This document shows, piece by piece, positions 8,990 to 17,693 of a stretch of 64,000 nucleotides of DNA. The notes under the pieces are model-generated. The model did no database searches. It was not told where the DNA came from and worked only from the letters and a program-made list of their open reading frames with translations. Position numbers and translations under genes: made by a program. The stretch covers positions 88,763 through 152,762 of the forward strand of contig JAGKWQ010000016.1 of assembly GCA_021151825.1 (NCBI GenBank). The letters run 5' to 3'. Position 1 is the first letter of the stretch, and each line of letters opens with the position of its first letter. This DNA is from Cellvibrionaceae bacterium. GTDB lineage: Bacteria; Pseudomonadota; Gammaproteobacteria; Pseudomonadales; Cellvibrionaceae.

Positions 8990-9822
8990 GACACTGCACC
9001 TGCCTTGCTAGCCACCAACGGAATGGTTGATGGCACAGTTGATTCAAGTTGCTTGAATTTCTTCTCCAGCCAATGCCAGAGCGATGTGTACGCCTCAACG
9101 CCCCTGCTCGCTGGATCAAACAAATGGGGCGGAATACCCGCTTTACTCGCATCGCGAAAACGGGTGTCCACCGGAACATGGCCCGGCCATGACTGTTCGG
9201 GATAAGTGTTGCGAATACTGCGCAAACTGGTCACGGATGCCTGAGTGCGACGATCAAACATCACTGGCACCACAGTGTAATCAAGCGCTCTCTTGCGGGA
9301 ACGAGACATCATGTTCAGGGTATTCACCATTCGTTCCAGGCCTTTTAAGGCCAAAAACTCGGTTTGCACTGGAACAACCAAATACTGGCAAGCCGCCAGT
9401 GCATTCACCATCAAAACCCCTAACAGCGGTGGCGTATCGATCAGCACATAATCGTAATCATCCGCCAATAACGCTAAGGCCCGACTGAGCACCAAGCCCA
9501 TTCCATCCTGACCAATTGCCTGACGTTCCAATGTTGCCAATGCAGTAGTGGCGGGGATAACTTCAATATTTGCAAATTGCGTGGGCAACACTAACCGCTT
9601 CACGGATTGATAGGACAACTCTTTGCGCTCTTGAAATAGCGTATAGCTGCTTAAAGCCTGATTGTCAGGGTCTATTCCAAACCACGTCGATAACGAGCCA
9701 TGCGGGTCTATATCCAATAGCAATACCCGGTGGCCAGCGCTGGCAATCAGCCCGCCCAATGCCACTGTGGAGGTAGTCTTACCTACTCCGCCTTTTTGAT
9801 TTGCAATTGCCAAGATCCGCAC
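8986..9822 (-). CDS. parC: ParA-like ATPase ParC (chemotaxis array positioning)
   Basis: 278-residue MinD/ParA-family ATPase. The deviant Walker A motif is NQKGGVGKTT near residue 9, followed by the switch region LLDIDPHGSLSTWF and Walker B-like YVLIDTPPLLGVL. With ParP it directs chemotaxis arrays to the cell pole in polar flagellates. I place the start at the GTG that gives VRILAIANQKGG, with GAGG about 9 bases upstream. A frame extending to 9858 exists but adds residues not typical of the family. It is the first gene of parC-parP-cheW-DUF2802. This is not topoisomerase IV, which shares the symbol. Confidence 0.87.
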   Translation of the reverse strand: MRILAIANQKGGVGKTTSTVALGGLIASAGHRVLLLDIDPHGSLSTWFGIDPDNQALSSYTLFQERKELSYQSVKRLVLPTQFANIEVIPATTALATLERQAIGQDGMGLVLSRALALLADDYDYVLIDTPPLLGVLMVNALAACQYLVVPVQTEFLALKGLERMVNTLNMMSRSRKRALDYTVVPVMFDRRTQASVTSLRSIRNTYPEQSWPGHVPVDTRFRDASKAGIPPHLFDPASRGVEAYTSLWHWLEKKFKQLESTVPSTIPLVASKAGAVS

Positions 9823-10207
9823 GGATAGAACCTCGCTGGCGTCAAATACCAGACACATTAATCATTAATAATCGCACTGCTAACCCTCAAGCAATCTCTA
9901 TGCCGGACAACAATTACCACTTCCTGGCACAATTATCATCTCCAACATTGATTTATCGCCAGTCACTGCGATACAGATTTTTCCGCTGCTTATTTTTCAG
10001 CCAGCGGATATTTAGTATTGCCTAGCGACACACAAGTTCAAGCCCTCCAGCAAGATTAACCATCACATTACATCCCTGATTATTCCGGCGCGTTAACACT
10101 TCTCAATAGTAAACCGGAATATCGAAGCTAGAATTAACTAAAAGCCCGGCTCTCCATAGCTAAATACCAGCGTGCCGTTCATCCAGGAACATTCTGACGT
10201 GGTAACG
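9823..10207. other. Divergent intergenic region between parC and the solute-binding-like gene
   Basis: 385 bases with no supported gene. It holds the candidate sigma-54 site for parC and an inverted repeat, TATTCCGG (10081-10088) with CCGGAATA (10114-10121), 25 bases apart. The repeat lies some 90 bases before the plus-strand gene and could be an operator or weak hairpin. Confidence 0.5.
9890..9906 (-). promoter_or_regulatory. Possible sigma-54 promoter of parC
   Basis: Read on the minus strand the site is CCGGCATAGAGATTGCT. It keeps GG and GC at the -24/-12 spacing, with GGCA and TTGCT intact. Transcription would start roughly 55 bases before the parC GTG. It is weaker than the fliK and fliL sites and could be chance. 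Confidence 0.4.
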
Positions 10208-11068
10208 ATGTCCAAAAACCGATCTCCATCCATAAGGCTACCCCTTACTATCGGCCTTATTTTTACTATCTTTACTTCCGGCTTACTCGCCAAAGAATTG
10301 CCGTCCAATAAGCTTGCCACGACACAAGTAATTATCTCTTGTGAGCAAAGCCTGAAGCAGGATCATGATGATTACTATTACAGCAATTTACTGCAGCTGG
10401 CGCTAACTAAAACAATTCCTACCCATGGGAACTACGAGCTTAAATTTATTCCGGTAAGACCTATTACCAACCGGCTATTACGCGATATTGAGCGCGATCA
10501 GATCGATGTTACCTGGATGCCTTTTGCTAAAGACCTAAAATATGATTTAACCCCGGTCAAAGTTCGTTTGCTCAAAAACCTGAGCGACTATCGCGTATTT
10601 TTAATTCGCGCCCAGGATACTGAAAAATTTGCGGCAGTGAAAAACCTTGAAGACTTGCGCAAATTCAAAGGGGGTATTGGTTCTCACTGGCCGGATCGCC
10701 AGGTAATGGAAGAAAACAACCTGCCACTGGTATTAAGCTTGAGTTATTTCAATTTATTCAAAATGTTGAAATCAAATCGGTTTGATTATTTTTCACGAGG
10801 TATTTATCAGGTGAGGACTGAAGTGGATACTTACGCAGACCAAGGTATTGTGTTAGAGAAATATTTATTCCTGCGCTATGACAACCCCGTGTATTTTTAT
10901 GTACACAAAAATAACCACCAACTTGCCGAACGAATAGAAACAGGATTAAAAATCGCCATTGAAGATGGCAGTTTCAATGAACTCTTTAATCGCATCGACA
11001 ATTTACGCTGGGGAGAAAAATTACTTGAAGAGAAGCATCGTACAGTCATTCAACTCAATACATTTTGA
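10208..11068 (+). CDS. Periplasmic solute-binding-like protein (SBP_bac_3 type)
   Basis: 286 residues from the chosen ATG. An N-terminal hydrophobic segment (LPLTIGLIFTIFTSGLLA) looks like a signal peptide. The rest resembles the two-lobed amino-acid-type periplasmic binding fold: LLQLALTKTIPTHGNYELKF, IDVTWMPFAKDLK, LRKFKGGIGSHWPDRQVME, and a C-terminal IETGLKIAIEDGSFNELF. There is no permease or ATPase beside it, so it is probably not a normal ABC transport component. Stand-alone members of this type often act as sensors or remain uncharacterised. It lies alone on the plus strand between parC and motD, ending 21 bases from the motD stop. Ligand unknown. Confidence 0.7.
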   Translation: MSKNRSPSIRLPLTIGLIFTIFTSGLLAKELPSNKLATTQVIISCEQSLKQDHDDYYYSNLLQLALTKTIPTHGNYELKFIPVRPITNRLLRDIERDQIDVTWMPFAKDLKYDLTPVKVRLLKNLSDYRVFLIRAQDTEKFAAVKNLEDLRKFKGGIGSHWPDRQVMEENNLPLVLSLSYFNLFKMLKSNRFDYFSRGIYQVRTEVDTYADQGIVLEKYLFLRYDNPVYFYVHKNNHQLAERIETGLKIAIEDGSFNELFNRIDNLRWGEKLLEEKHRTVIQLNTF

Positions 11069-11089
11069 TAGATAATTATCGCCAAACCT

Positions 11090-11950
11090 TTATTGAGGAA
11101 CTACTGCCGGTTGCACATTGATTTTAGGACGATCCATTTTTCGTTTTGCAACCATAATAGCTACTCGACGATTTTGCGACCTACCCACTTCAGTTGCATT
11201 AGAAGCCACCGGCTGATATTCGCCATAACCAACTGCAGACAAGCGCTCCGGTGAAACACCTTTAGTTGCCAAATATTTTACAATTGCACTGGCACGCGCC
11301 GATGACAACTCCCAATTTGTTGGATATTTTGCGCTATTGATTGGAATATTATCCGTGAAGCCTTCCACCTGCACCGGATTGGAATAATTTTTTAGAATCG
11401 TTGCAATTTCATCAAAAATTTTCTGTGCTTGATCACTGGTATCTGCACTGCCGGAACTAAATAAAATACTGTCTTTTAATTCGATCTGTAACCAGAGTTC
11501 ATTACTGGAAACCTGTATCATTTGATCATTAATGAGCTGGGAAAATTTTTCAGTAACAAGATCCGATATTTGCGATAACTCATCCGTTGTTGTTACTGGT
11601 TCCGCAGCAGCGGAACTGGTAGCTTGCGTATTTTCACCCTGATCAGCAACCACACTTGGCACTTCCAGCTCACCTTTTGTGGATTGCGCCGTTTTGCCCA
11701 TATCAATAGGCGTAATTGCATCATTGGAAGGGTTTAATTGCTCACTGGGTTCAGCATTGGTTTGGGAATCAGTTGGCTGATTAAATGCTTCGACAAATGT
11801 GTCGGACAATACGCGGTACTTACTATCGTTAACTTGGGAAATGGAATACATCACCACAAAAAATGCAAATAACAAGGTAATGAAATCCGCGTAGGAAATT
11901 AACCAACGTTCATGATTAATGTGAATATCTTCTCGCCTGCGACGCACCAT
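11090..11950 (-). CDS. motD: Flagellar motor stator protein MotD (MotB family)
   Basis: 286-residue stator subunit. An N-terminal membrane helix carries the proton-accepting Asp (SYADFITLLFAFFVVMYS). A Ser/Thr/Glu-rich linker follows, then an OmpA-like peptidoglycan-binding domain (ILFSSGSADTS, VEGFTDNIPINS, NWELSSARASAIVKYL, VGYGEYQP, QNRRVAIMV). It pairs with MotC as the second stator set known from Pseudomonas. Start is ambiguous: a TTG at 11959 lies nearer an AAGG element, but I use the ATG at 11950 (MVRRRRED). It follows motC closely. Confidence 0.93.
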   Translation of the reverse strand: MVRRRREDIHINHERWLISYADFITLLFAFFVVMYSISQVNDSKYRVLSDTFVEAFNQPTDSQTNAEPSEQLNPSNDAITPIDMGKTAQSTKGELEVPSVVADQGENTQATSSAAAEPVTTTDELSQISDLVTEKFSQLINDQMIQVSSNELWLQIELKDSILFSSGSADTSDQAQKIFDEIATILKNYSNPVQVEGFTDNIPINSAKYPTNWELSSARASAIVKYLATKGVSPERLSAVGYGEYQPVASNATEVGRSQNRRVAIMVAKRKMDRPKINVQPAVVPQ

Positions 11951-11965
11951 GGGAATCAATTTACC

Positions 11966-12712
11966 TTAATGCGGATGCAAATAACCGTTGAGTTTCATTT
12001 CAATAGAGCGCGGATTTTCGCCGTCAGCGATGGCGATGATGCCTTCAATAATCAATTCGCGATATTGGGAATTTTCATTGACACACATACGTAATTTATT
12101 GGAGATAGGAATAAACACGAGATTCGCAAGTGCCACACCGTAAATAGTCGCCACAAACGCAATCGCAATTCCCGGCCCAAGCGTTGCAGGATCAGCAAGA
12201 TTATTCATGACATGAATCAACCCCATTACCGCACCGATAATGCCAATGGTGGGAGCATAGCCACCCATACTTTCGTAAAATTTAATTGCATCAAAATCAC
12301 GCTGTTCATCAACAATCAAATCCGTTTCCAAAATGCGGCGAATCACTTCCGGTTCATTACCATCCACCAATAACTGCAAACCTTTTTTGGCAAACGCATC
12401 TTTTTCACGCTCGGAAATTGATTCCAGGCCTAACAATCCATCTTTACGCGCTGCGGCGGCCCAACGGGAAATGTTAGAAATACCTTGTTTAAAAGGGGCA
12501 TACGGCGGTTTAAAAACCCAACGAATAATCTTTAATGCACGCCGCAAGCTGCTTTTAGACGTTTGCAACATAGCGGCACCCAGTGTTCCACCCACAACAA
12601 TAAAAGCCGCCGGGCCATTTACCAGAGTGCCAACACCACCACCTTCTAAAAAACTACCGCCAATAATTGCCGCAAACGCAACGATAACGCCAACAATACT
12701 TAGTACATCCAT
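11966..12712 (-). CDS. motC: Flagellar motor stator protein MotC (MotA family)
   Basis: 248-residue proton-channel stator component with four predicted membrane segments: MDVLSIVGVIVAFAAIIGGSF, the segment around AAFIVVGGTLGAAML, YAPTIGIIGAVMGLIHVM, and GIAIAFVATIYGVALANLVFIP. A large cytoplasmic loop between segments two and three carries charged residues that contact FliG. It overlaps the cheB stop by one base (TAATG) and is followed by motD, so cheB-motC-motD are likely one transcript. Confidence 0.95.
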   Translation of the reverse strand: MDVLSIVGVIVAFAAIIGGSFLEGGGVGTLVNGPAAFIVVGGTLGAAMLQTSKSSLRRALKIIRWVFKPPYAPFKQGISNISRWAAAARKDGLLGLESISEREKDAFAKKGLQLLVDGNEPEVIRRILETDLIVDEQRDFDAIKFYESMGGYAPTIGIIGAVMGLIHVMNNLADPATLGPGIAIAFVATIYGVALANLVFIPISNKLRMCVNENSQYRELIIEGIIAIADGENPRSIEMKLNGYLHPH

Positions 12713-13851
12713 TACATTACCTCTCGCACCAAACGTGGCCCAATTTCTTTCAAACTGAGCACTTTATCTGATAACCCTGCGCGAGCAACCGCCATTGGCA
12801 TCCCGTAAATTACACAACTGGCCTCATCTTGCGACCAGAGCGATGAGCCGCATTGTTTTAACAACCCGGCGCCCTTGCAACCATCTGATCCCATACCGGT
12901 TAGCACTACACCCAACACTTTATCAGCGTAGGTATTTGCAGCGGAACCAAAGGTAATATCCAGTGAAGGTTTATAAGTAACACGATCATCATCCGGCAAC
13001 ACGCGTACCGAACCACCATTACGTTTATCCAGCATTAATTGTTTTCCACCGGGCGCGAGCAACGCCAAGCCAGGTTGTAATTGATCGCCATCTACAGCTT
13101 CTCGTACCTGGATTTTGCATTGCTTGTTCAAACGCTCTGCAAATGCTTTGGTGAAATTTTCAGGCATGTGCTGTACCAATACGATAGGCAACGGAAAATT
13201 TGCTGGCAATGCCACTAATACTTCAGCAAGTGCGACCGGCCCACCGGTGGAAGCACCAATAACTAAAATTTTAGGTTTGTTTTTTAAACGATAATTATCG
13301 GATGCTGCCGATTTATTATCGTCCGCAGAAACAGCCGCTTTTGTCGATGCAGGCGGAGCCACCGGAACACTGGTTCGTAAAGGGCTGGTTGTTGTGGTAA
13401 TCGCCGGTTTGGTTTCAATAACGGGTGCAGGTGATATCGGAGACAAACGCGCAGATACGCCTGCTAACGTAATCAAACGCTCGTGCAATTTTTTTTTGAG
13501 CACTTCGGAACTGCGGGAAACTTCGGCAAAATCTTTGGGGATAAAATCCAGTGCACCCGCCGCAAGTGCATCCAGCGTAATTTTTGCGCCTTCATAGGTG
13601 AGCGATGAAAACATCAGGATCGGCACCTTGCGGTTAGCCATAATATGTTTGATCGCAGTTACACCATCCATCACCGGCATTTCAAAATCCATGGTGATGA
13701 TGTCCGGCTTCAGCTCCGCCGCTTTTTCAATCGCTTCGCGACCATTGCTGGCAATACCGATAACTTTTAAATCCGGGTGCTCATTAATAATATCTTTCAA
13801 GCGATGTTGAAAGAAATTGGAATCATCGACCACTAATACCCGGACAGGCAT
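12712..13851 (-). CDS. cheB: Chemotaxis response regulator/protein-glutamate methylesterase CheB
   Basis: 379 residues. The receiver domain (1-120) has phospho-acceptor Asp55 in IITMDFEMPVMDG. A Pro/Ser/Thr-rich linker of about 60 residues follows, then the methylesterase domain with the catalytic triad visible as the Ser in GASTGGP, the His in LVQHMPENF and the Asp in GMGSDGCKGA. It removes methyl groups from chemoreceptors during adaptation. GGAG precedes the ATG by about 8 bases. cheR is not in the window. Confidence 0.97.
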   Translation of the reverse strand: MPVRVLVVDDSNFFQHRLKDIINEHPDLKVIGIASNGREAIEKAAELKPDIITMDFEMPVMDGVTAIKHIMANRKVPILMFSSLTYEGAKITLDALAAGALDFIPKDFAEVSRSSEVLKKKLHERLITLAGVSARLSPISPAPVIETKPAITTTTSPLRTSVPVAPPASTKAAVSADDNKSAASDNYRLKNKPKILVIGASTGGPVALAEVLVALPANFPLPIVLVQHMPENFTKAFAERLNKQCKIQVREAVDGDQLQPGLALLAPGGKQLMLDKRNGGSVRVLPDDDRVTYKPSLDITFGSAANTYADKVLGVVLTGMGSDGCKGAGLLKQCGSSLWSQDEASCVIYGMPMAVARAGLSDKVLSLKEIGPRLVREVM

Positions 13852-13897
13852 TCAACATACTCCGCAGTAGCAACTGCTTTGGAAAACAGTTCCAATG

Positions 13898-13922
13898 AAA
13901 ACGCCTGAAACCCAGGCGTTTT
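13898..13922 (-). terminator. Hairpin between cheA and cheB (weak terminator or attenuator)
   Basis: Ten-base-pair stem (13898-13907 with 13913-13922), five-base loop, ending in TTTT on the minus strand just after the cheA stop. The T-run is short, so partial termination or mRNA end protection is as likely as full termination. Confidence 0.55.
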
Positions 13923-13932
13923 ATTGAATAGA

Positions 13933-16251
13933 TTAGTTGTGTCCCCAACTCGTCGATCCTTTTGCGTAGCGACGTAATAGGCTGGGGATATCCAAAATCA
14001 ATGCGATGGTACCGTCACCGGTAATGGTTGCACCGGCCATGCCCGGTGTTCCCTGCAACATTTTCCCGAGCGGCTTTATTACCACTTCTTCCTGGCCAAT
14101 TAATTGATCTACCACAAATCCAACGCGACGGGTTCCTACGGTAACAATTACCACATGAGCACTGTCAGGACGATCACCGTAAGCACCTTTTACTAACCAA
14201 TCTTTCATGTAGAACAATGGAATGGCTTGATCGCGAATCGCTACACAATCCTGTCCATCTACAATGTGGCTTTTGGTTAAATCCATGTGGAAAATTTCAT
14301 TCACACTGACTAACGGAAATGCAAATGTTTGTTGCCCCAACATAAACATCAGTGTGGGCATAATTGCCAGTGTCAGCGGCACTTTAATAATAAAGCGTGT
14401 GCCCTTGCCTAACTCGGATTTTATTTCCACAGTACCATTAAGCTGGGTAATTTTGGTTTTCACCACATCCATACCCACACCGCGGCCCGACACATCGGAA
14501 ATTTCTTTTTTGGTAGAAAACCCGGGCGCAAAAATTAAATTGTAGGCTTCTGTATCCGATAAACGATTGGCAGTGTCTTCATCAAACATGCCTTTTTCCA
14601 CAGCGATGCGACGTAATTTTGCCGGGTCCATACCTGCACCATCATCGCTGATGGAAAGTAAAATATGATCGCCCTCTTGTTCAGCGGCAAGCACTACCTG
14701 CCCGATGCGCGATTTGCCATTGGCCTCGCGAGCTTCAGGGAACTCAATACCGTGATCAACAGAGTTACGTACAAGGTGCACTAACGGATCAGCAAGTGCT
14801 TCAACTAAATTTTTATCCAGATCAGTTTCTTCACCCACCAATTCCAGATTAATTTCTTTGCGTAAACTGCGCGCCAAATCACGCACTACACGCGGGAAAC
14901 GACCAAATACTTTTTTGATCGGTTGCATCCGCGTTTTCATTACGGAGGTTTGCAAATCGGCGGTAACTACGTCGAGATTCGCAACCGCTTTTACCAATGC
15001 CTCGTTGGTTGAACTATTACCCAACCGCACCAAACGGTTACGCACCAATACCAATTCACCCACCATATTCATGATGTCATCAAGGCGCTGGGTATCTACA
15101 CGAACAGTAGTTTCTACTTGTGGCGCATCTTTATCAGCTGTTGCGGCAGGTGCTGGCGCCGCAGCGGGTGCAGGCTTGGCCGGTTCCGGTTTTTTAACCG
15201 GTGCAGGAGCAACTGATTTTGTTTCAGTTGCAGGTTTGGGCGCAGCTTTTGGTGCAGGTGCTGCTGCATTTGATGGCGCTGGCGCAGTTGTCACAGCGCC
15301 GGTACCAGGCCCTTTACCTTTACCATGTAACTGATCAAGTAACGCATCAAATTCATCATCAGAAATCAAATCACCGCCCGTTGGACTTGCCGGTTTTTGT
15401 GCGGGAGGTGGAGCAACTACCGGAGCGGCAACGGCAACAACACCGGGGCCTTTTCCTTTGCCGTGCAATTGATCTAGTAACGCTTCAAATTCATCTTCAG
15501 AAATTTCTTCTGATGTTGAAACCGAAGCCGGCGCAGATACAACCTGAGGTGCTGCAACAGGTGCAGGTGCAGCTTCTCCCGCCGGTCCTTTACCTTTGCC
15601 ATGCAATTGATCCAATAACGCTTCAAATTCGTCTTCAGAAATTTCATCGCTACTGGAAGATGCGGTTGGTGCAGTAGCTACTGGTGCGGGTGCTTTTGTA
15701 GCAGAGGGTTTTCCAGCAATTGCATCCAATAATTGTTCAAACTCTGCGTCGGTAATATCACCACCAACGGTAGCACCGGTTGCGACTGAATCATGGATTG
15801 CGGGAACATCAACATCAGCGATAATTTCTTCATGCGCGCTAGCAGCAGATTCCTGCAAATCCTCACAAGACACCAGGCGCTCCAATGCGTGTATCAAAGA
15901 AGGATCAACCGGCGGTAATTCTTCGCGCTGGGAAACCAATTCAAATTGTTGGTTCACCATATCCAGCGCTTGCAACACTACGTCCATTAATTCAGACGTA
16001 ACGGTACGTTTGCCATTGCGCAAAATATCGAACAGGTTTTCGGTTACGTGGCAGCACTCCACCATGGGAGTTAATGATAAAAATCCAGCACCACCTTTTA
16101 CGGTATGAAAACCACGGAAAATAGCGTTCAACAAATCTTTGTCTTCAGGACGCTGTTCCAAATCCACTAATTGCTGGCTGAGGCGCTCAAGGATTTCCCC
16201 CGCCTCTACCAGGAAATCCTGGAGAATGTCTTCGTCATCACCAAAACTCAT
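13933..16251 (-). CDS. cheA: Chemotaxis histidine kinase CheA
   Basis: 772 residues. The P1/Hpt domain carries phospho-acceptor His49 (FRGFHTVKGGAGFL). No recognisable P2 CheY-binding domain follows. Instead, a roughly 280-residue Pro/Ala-rich linker holds four short acidic repeats of the type DEFEALLDQLHGKGKGP near residues 165, 200, 247 and 294. Then come the P3 dimerisation helix pair (VDTQRLDDIMNMVGELVLVRNRL), the P4 kinase domain (LVHLVRNSVDHGIE, SDDGAGMDPAKL, GRGVGMDVVK) and the P5 CheW-like domain. It receives receptor signals and phosphorylates CheY and CheB. Neighbours are cheZ upstream and cheB downstream. Confidence 0.97.
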   Translation of the reverse strand: MSFGDDEDILQDFLVEAGEILERLSQQLVDLEQRPEDKDLLNAIFRGFHTVKGGAGFLSLTPMVECCHVTENLFDILRNGKRTVTSELMDVVLQALDMVNQQFELVSQREELPPVDPSLIHALERLVSCEDLQESAASAHEEIIADVDVPAIHDSVATGATVGGDITDAEFEQLLDAIAGKPSATKAPAPVATAPTASSSSDEISEDEFEALLDQLHGKGKGPAGEAAPAPVAAPQVVSAPASVSTSEEISEDEFEALLDQLHGKGKGPGVVAVAAPVVAPPPAQKPASPTGGDLISDDEFDALLDQLHGKGKGPGTGAVTTAPAPSNAAAPAPKAAPKPATETKSVAPAPVKKPEPAKPAPAAAPAPAATADKDAPQVETTVRVDTQRLDDIMNMVGELVLVRNRLVRLGNSSTNEALVKAVANLDVVTADLQTSVMKTRMQPIKKVFGRFPRVVRDLARSLRKEINLELVGEETDLDKNLVEALADPLVHLVRNSVDHGIEFPEAREANGKSRIGQVVLAAEQEGDHILLSISDDGAGMDPAKLRRIAVEKGMFDEDTANRLSDTEAYNLIFAPGFSTKKEISDVSGRGVGMDVVKTKITQLNGTVEIKSELGKGTRFIIKVPLTLAIMPTLMFMLGQQTFAFPLVSVNEIFHMDLTKSHIVDGQDCVAIRDQAIPLFYMKDWLVKGAYGDRPDSAHVVIVTVGTRRVGFVVDQLIGQEEVVIKPLGKMLQGTPGMAGATITGDGTIALILDIPSLLRRYAKGSTSWGHN
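15308..15760 (-). repeat. Four-copy peptide repeat in the CheA linker
   Basis: Three near-identical units (EISEDEFEALLDQLHGKGKGP type) about 140 bases apart, plus one diverged unit (ITDAEFEQLLDAIAGKP). They are separated by Ala/Pro-rich spacers in the region where P2 would be in E. coli CheA. Each unit is a short acidic amphipathic helix followed by a Gly/Lys tail, which suggests repeated protein-docking motifs. Confidence 0.85.
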
Positions 16252-16276
16252 TCAAGATTCCTCAAGTATCCAGCAA

Positions 16277-17080
16277 CTAAAAGCCAAGGCTCGACAAAAG
16301 ATCATCAACTTCATCTTGCCCGGCAACTACATCAGCACGGTCTTTATTAATTTGCGGCCCTTCGGCTTCGGTTTTTCGCTTGTGCATAATTTCCAGATCG
16401 TGAGCAGCAGTTTCGCGATCATCAGAGAGCCCGGTAATTTCTTCTACCTGGCCGGCAATACGCACCAGACTTACCAAATCTTTTTCCACTTCATTAATTA
16501 AACCGATAACACGCTTTAATACTTGTCCGGTTAAATCCTGAAAGCCTTGTTCCAAAACAATATCTTGCAAGTTTTTATTTAATTGTTCAGTGCCAGTGAC
16601 CATTTGCCCTAAAAAGCTATCCATACGATCATAGAGCAAACGAAATTCATCCAGGCTCATTTCACGGCGTTTAAGCCGTGCCCACTCATCGCGCAAGCTG
16701 GTTGCTTCTTGCCCAAGATTCATGGCGATAGGCGCTGCCTCATCCACCATATCCATGGTTTTTTCCGCTGCTTTTTGCGTAAGTTCAATCACGTAATTCA
16801 AACGATTGGAGGCATCGTGAATATCCGAGTTTTGAATTTTTGGCGGTTCTTTGGAAAGATCGGCATCTACATTGAAATTTACAATTGCATCATGCAAACC
16901 ACGCGTTAATCGCCCCACTGATTGGAAAATATGGCGATCGCGGGATTGGGTGATGGTTTGGATCAATACTGAAGCATCTTCGAACTGATTGCTTTGCAAC
17001 TTTTCAGTGAGCAACTTGGCGCACTCTTTCAATTCAACGACGAATTCATTATTGACGGATGTTTGGATGTCAGATGCCAT
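16277..17080 (-). CDS. cheZ: CheY-P phosphatase CheZ
   Basis: 267 residues, mostly helical. The phosphatase motif is QGFQDLTGQVLKRVIGL, with the Gln that positions water for CheY-P hydrolysis. The C-terminal peptide DEVDDLLSSLGF is the CheY-binding tail of the family. AAGG lies 7 bases before the ATG. It lies between cheY and cheA, the usual order in polar flagellates. Confidence 0.95.
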   Translation of the reverse strand: MASDIQTSVNNEFVVELKECAKLLTEKLQSNQFEDASVLIQTITQSRDRHIFQSVGRLTRGLHDAIVNFNVDADLSKEPPKIQNSDIHDASNRLNYVIELTQKAAEKTMDMVDEAAPIAMNLGQEATSLRDEWARLKRREMSLDEFRLLYDRMDSFLGQMVTGTEQLNKNLQDIVLEQGFQDLTGQVLKRVIGLINEVEKDLVSLVRIAGQVEEITGLSDDRETAAHDLEIMHKRKTEAEGPQINKDRADVVAGQDEVDDLLSSLGF

Positions 17081-17113
17081 GGCAACGCCTTTTTATTATT
17101 TGATCCGAAGCGA

Positions 17114-17497
17114 TTAACCTACGCGATCAAAAATTTTCTCGATTTTTTCTTTCAGGGCTTGTGCCGTAAATGGCTTCACAACATAACCATTCACCCCGGC
17201 CTGGGCCGCTTCAATAATCTGGTCGCGCTTGGCTTCTGCGGTCACCATCAACACCGGCAAGGTGCGCAATTTTTCATCGGCACGCACCGCTTTTAATAAA
17301 TCAATACCGGTCATACCCGGCATATTCCAATCGGTCACCAAAAATTGGAAATCGCCGCTTTTCAGCATTGGCAATGCGGTGACACCATCATCTGCCTCGT
17401 GGGTATTGGAAAACCCCAGGTCGCGCAGCAAATTTTTTATGATCCGTCGCATTGTTGAAAAGTCGTCAACAATCAGGATTTTCATATTCTTATCCAA
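17114..17497 (-). CDS. cheY: Chemotaxis response regulator CheY
   Basis: Single receiver domain of about 127 residues. Acidic pocket DD at the start (KILIVDDFSTMRR), phospho-acceptor Asp56 in FLVTDWNMPGMTG, the conserved Thr/Ala region VMVTAEAKRD and Lys in VVKPFTAQ. Phosphorylated CheY binds FliM/FliN to change motor rotation. Start choice: a TTG at 17497 has GGAGG five bases upstream, whereas the classical MKILIVDD start at 17485 has its best ribosome site 17 bases away. I therefore use TTG, and the two differ by four residues. Confidence 0.95.
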   Translation of the reverse strand: MDKNMKILIVDDFSTMRRIIKNLLRDLGFSNTHEADDGVTALPMLKSGDFQFLVTDWNMPGMTGIDLLKAVRADEKLRTLPVLMVTAEAKRDQIIEAAQAGVNGYVVKPFTAQALKEKIEKIFDRVG

Positions 17498-17693
17498 CGT
17501 AACCTCCACTCACCCGGACGGGATTTTCATTTACTCATAGTCTAGTAGGAGTTAAAGCATCGGCCAGTTACGGCACGCAAATCTTCAACTTTTAATGCAA
17601 ATCATAGCTCAATTTCCGACATGTATAGATTATTCGAACCTATCTCGCCGGCCACCCTGCATTTCTTAATCAATAAGTACGGTATTTGATCAA

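Noticed and set aside
17510..17693. Possible sigma-28 promoter upstream of cheY
   Set aside because: No pair of boxes with correct sequence and 11-base spacing could be found by eye.
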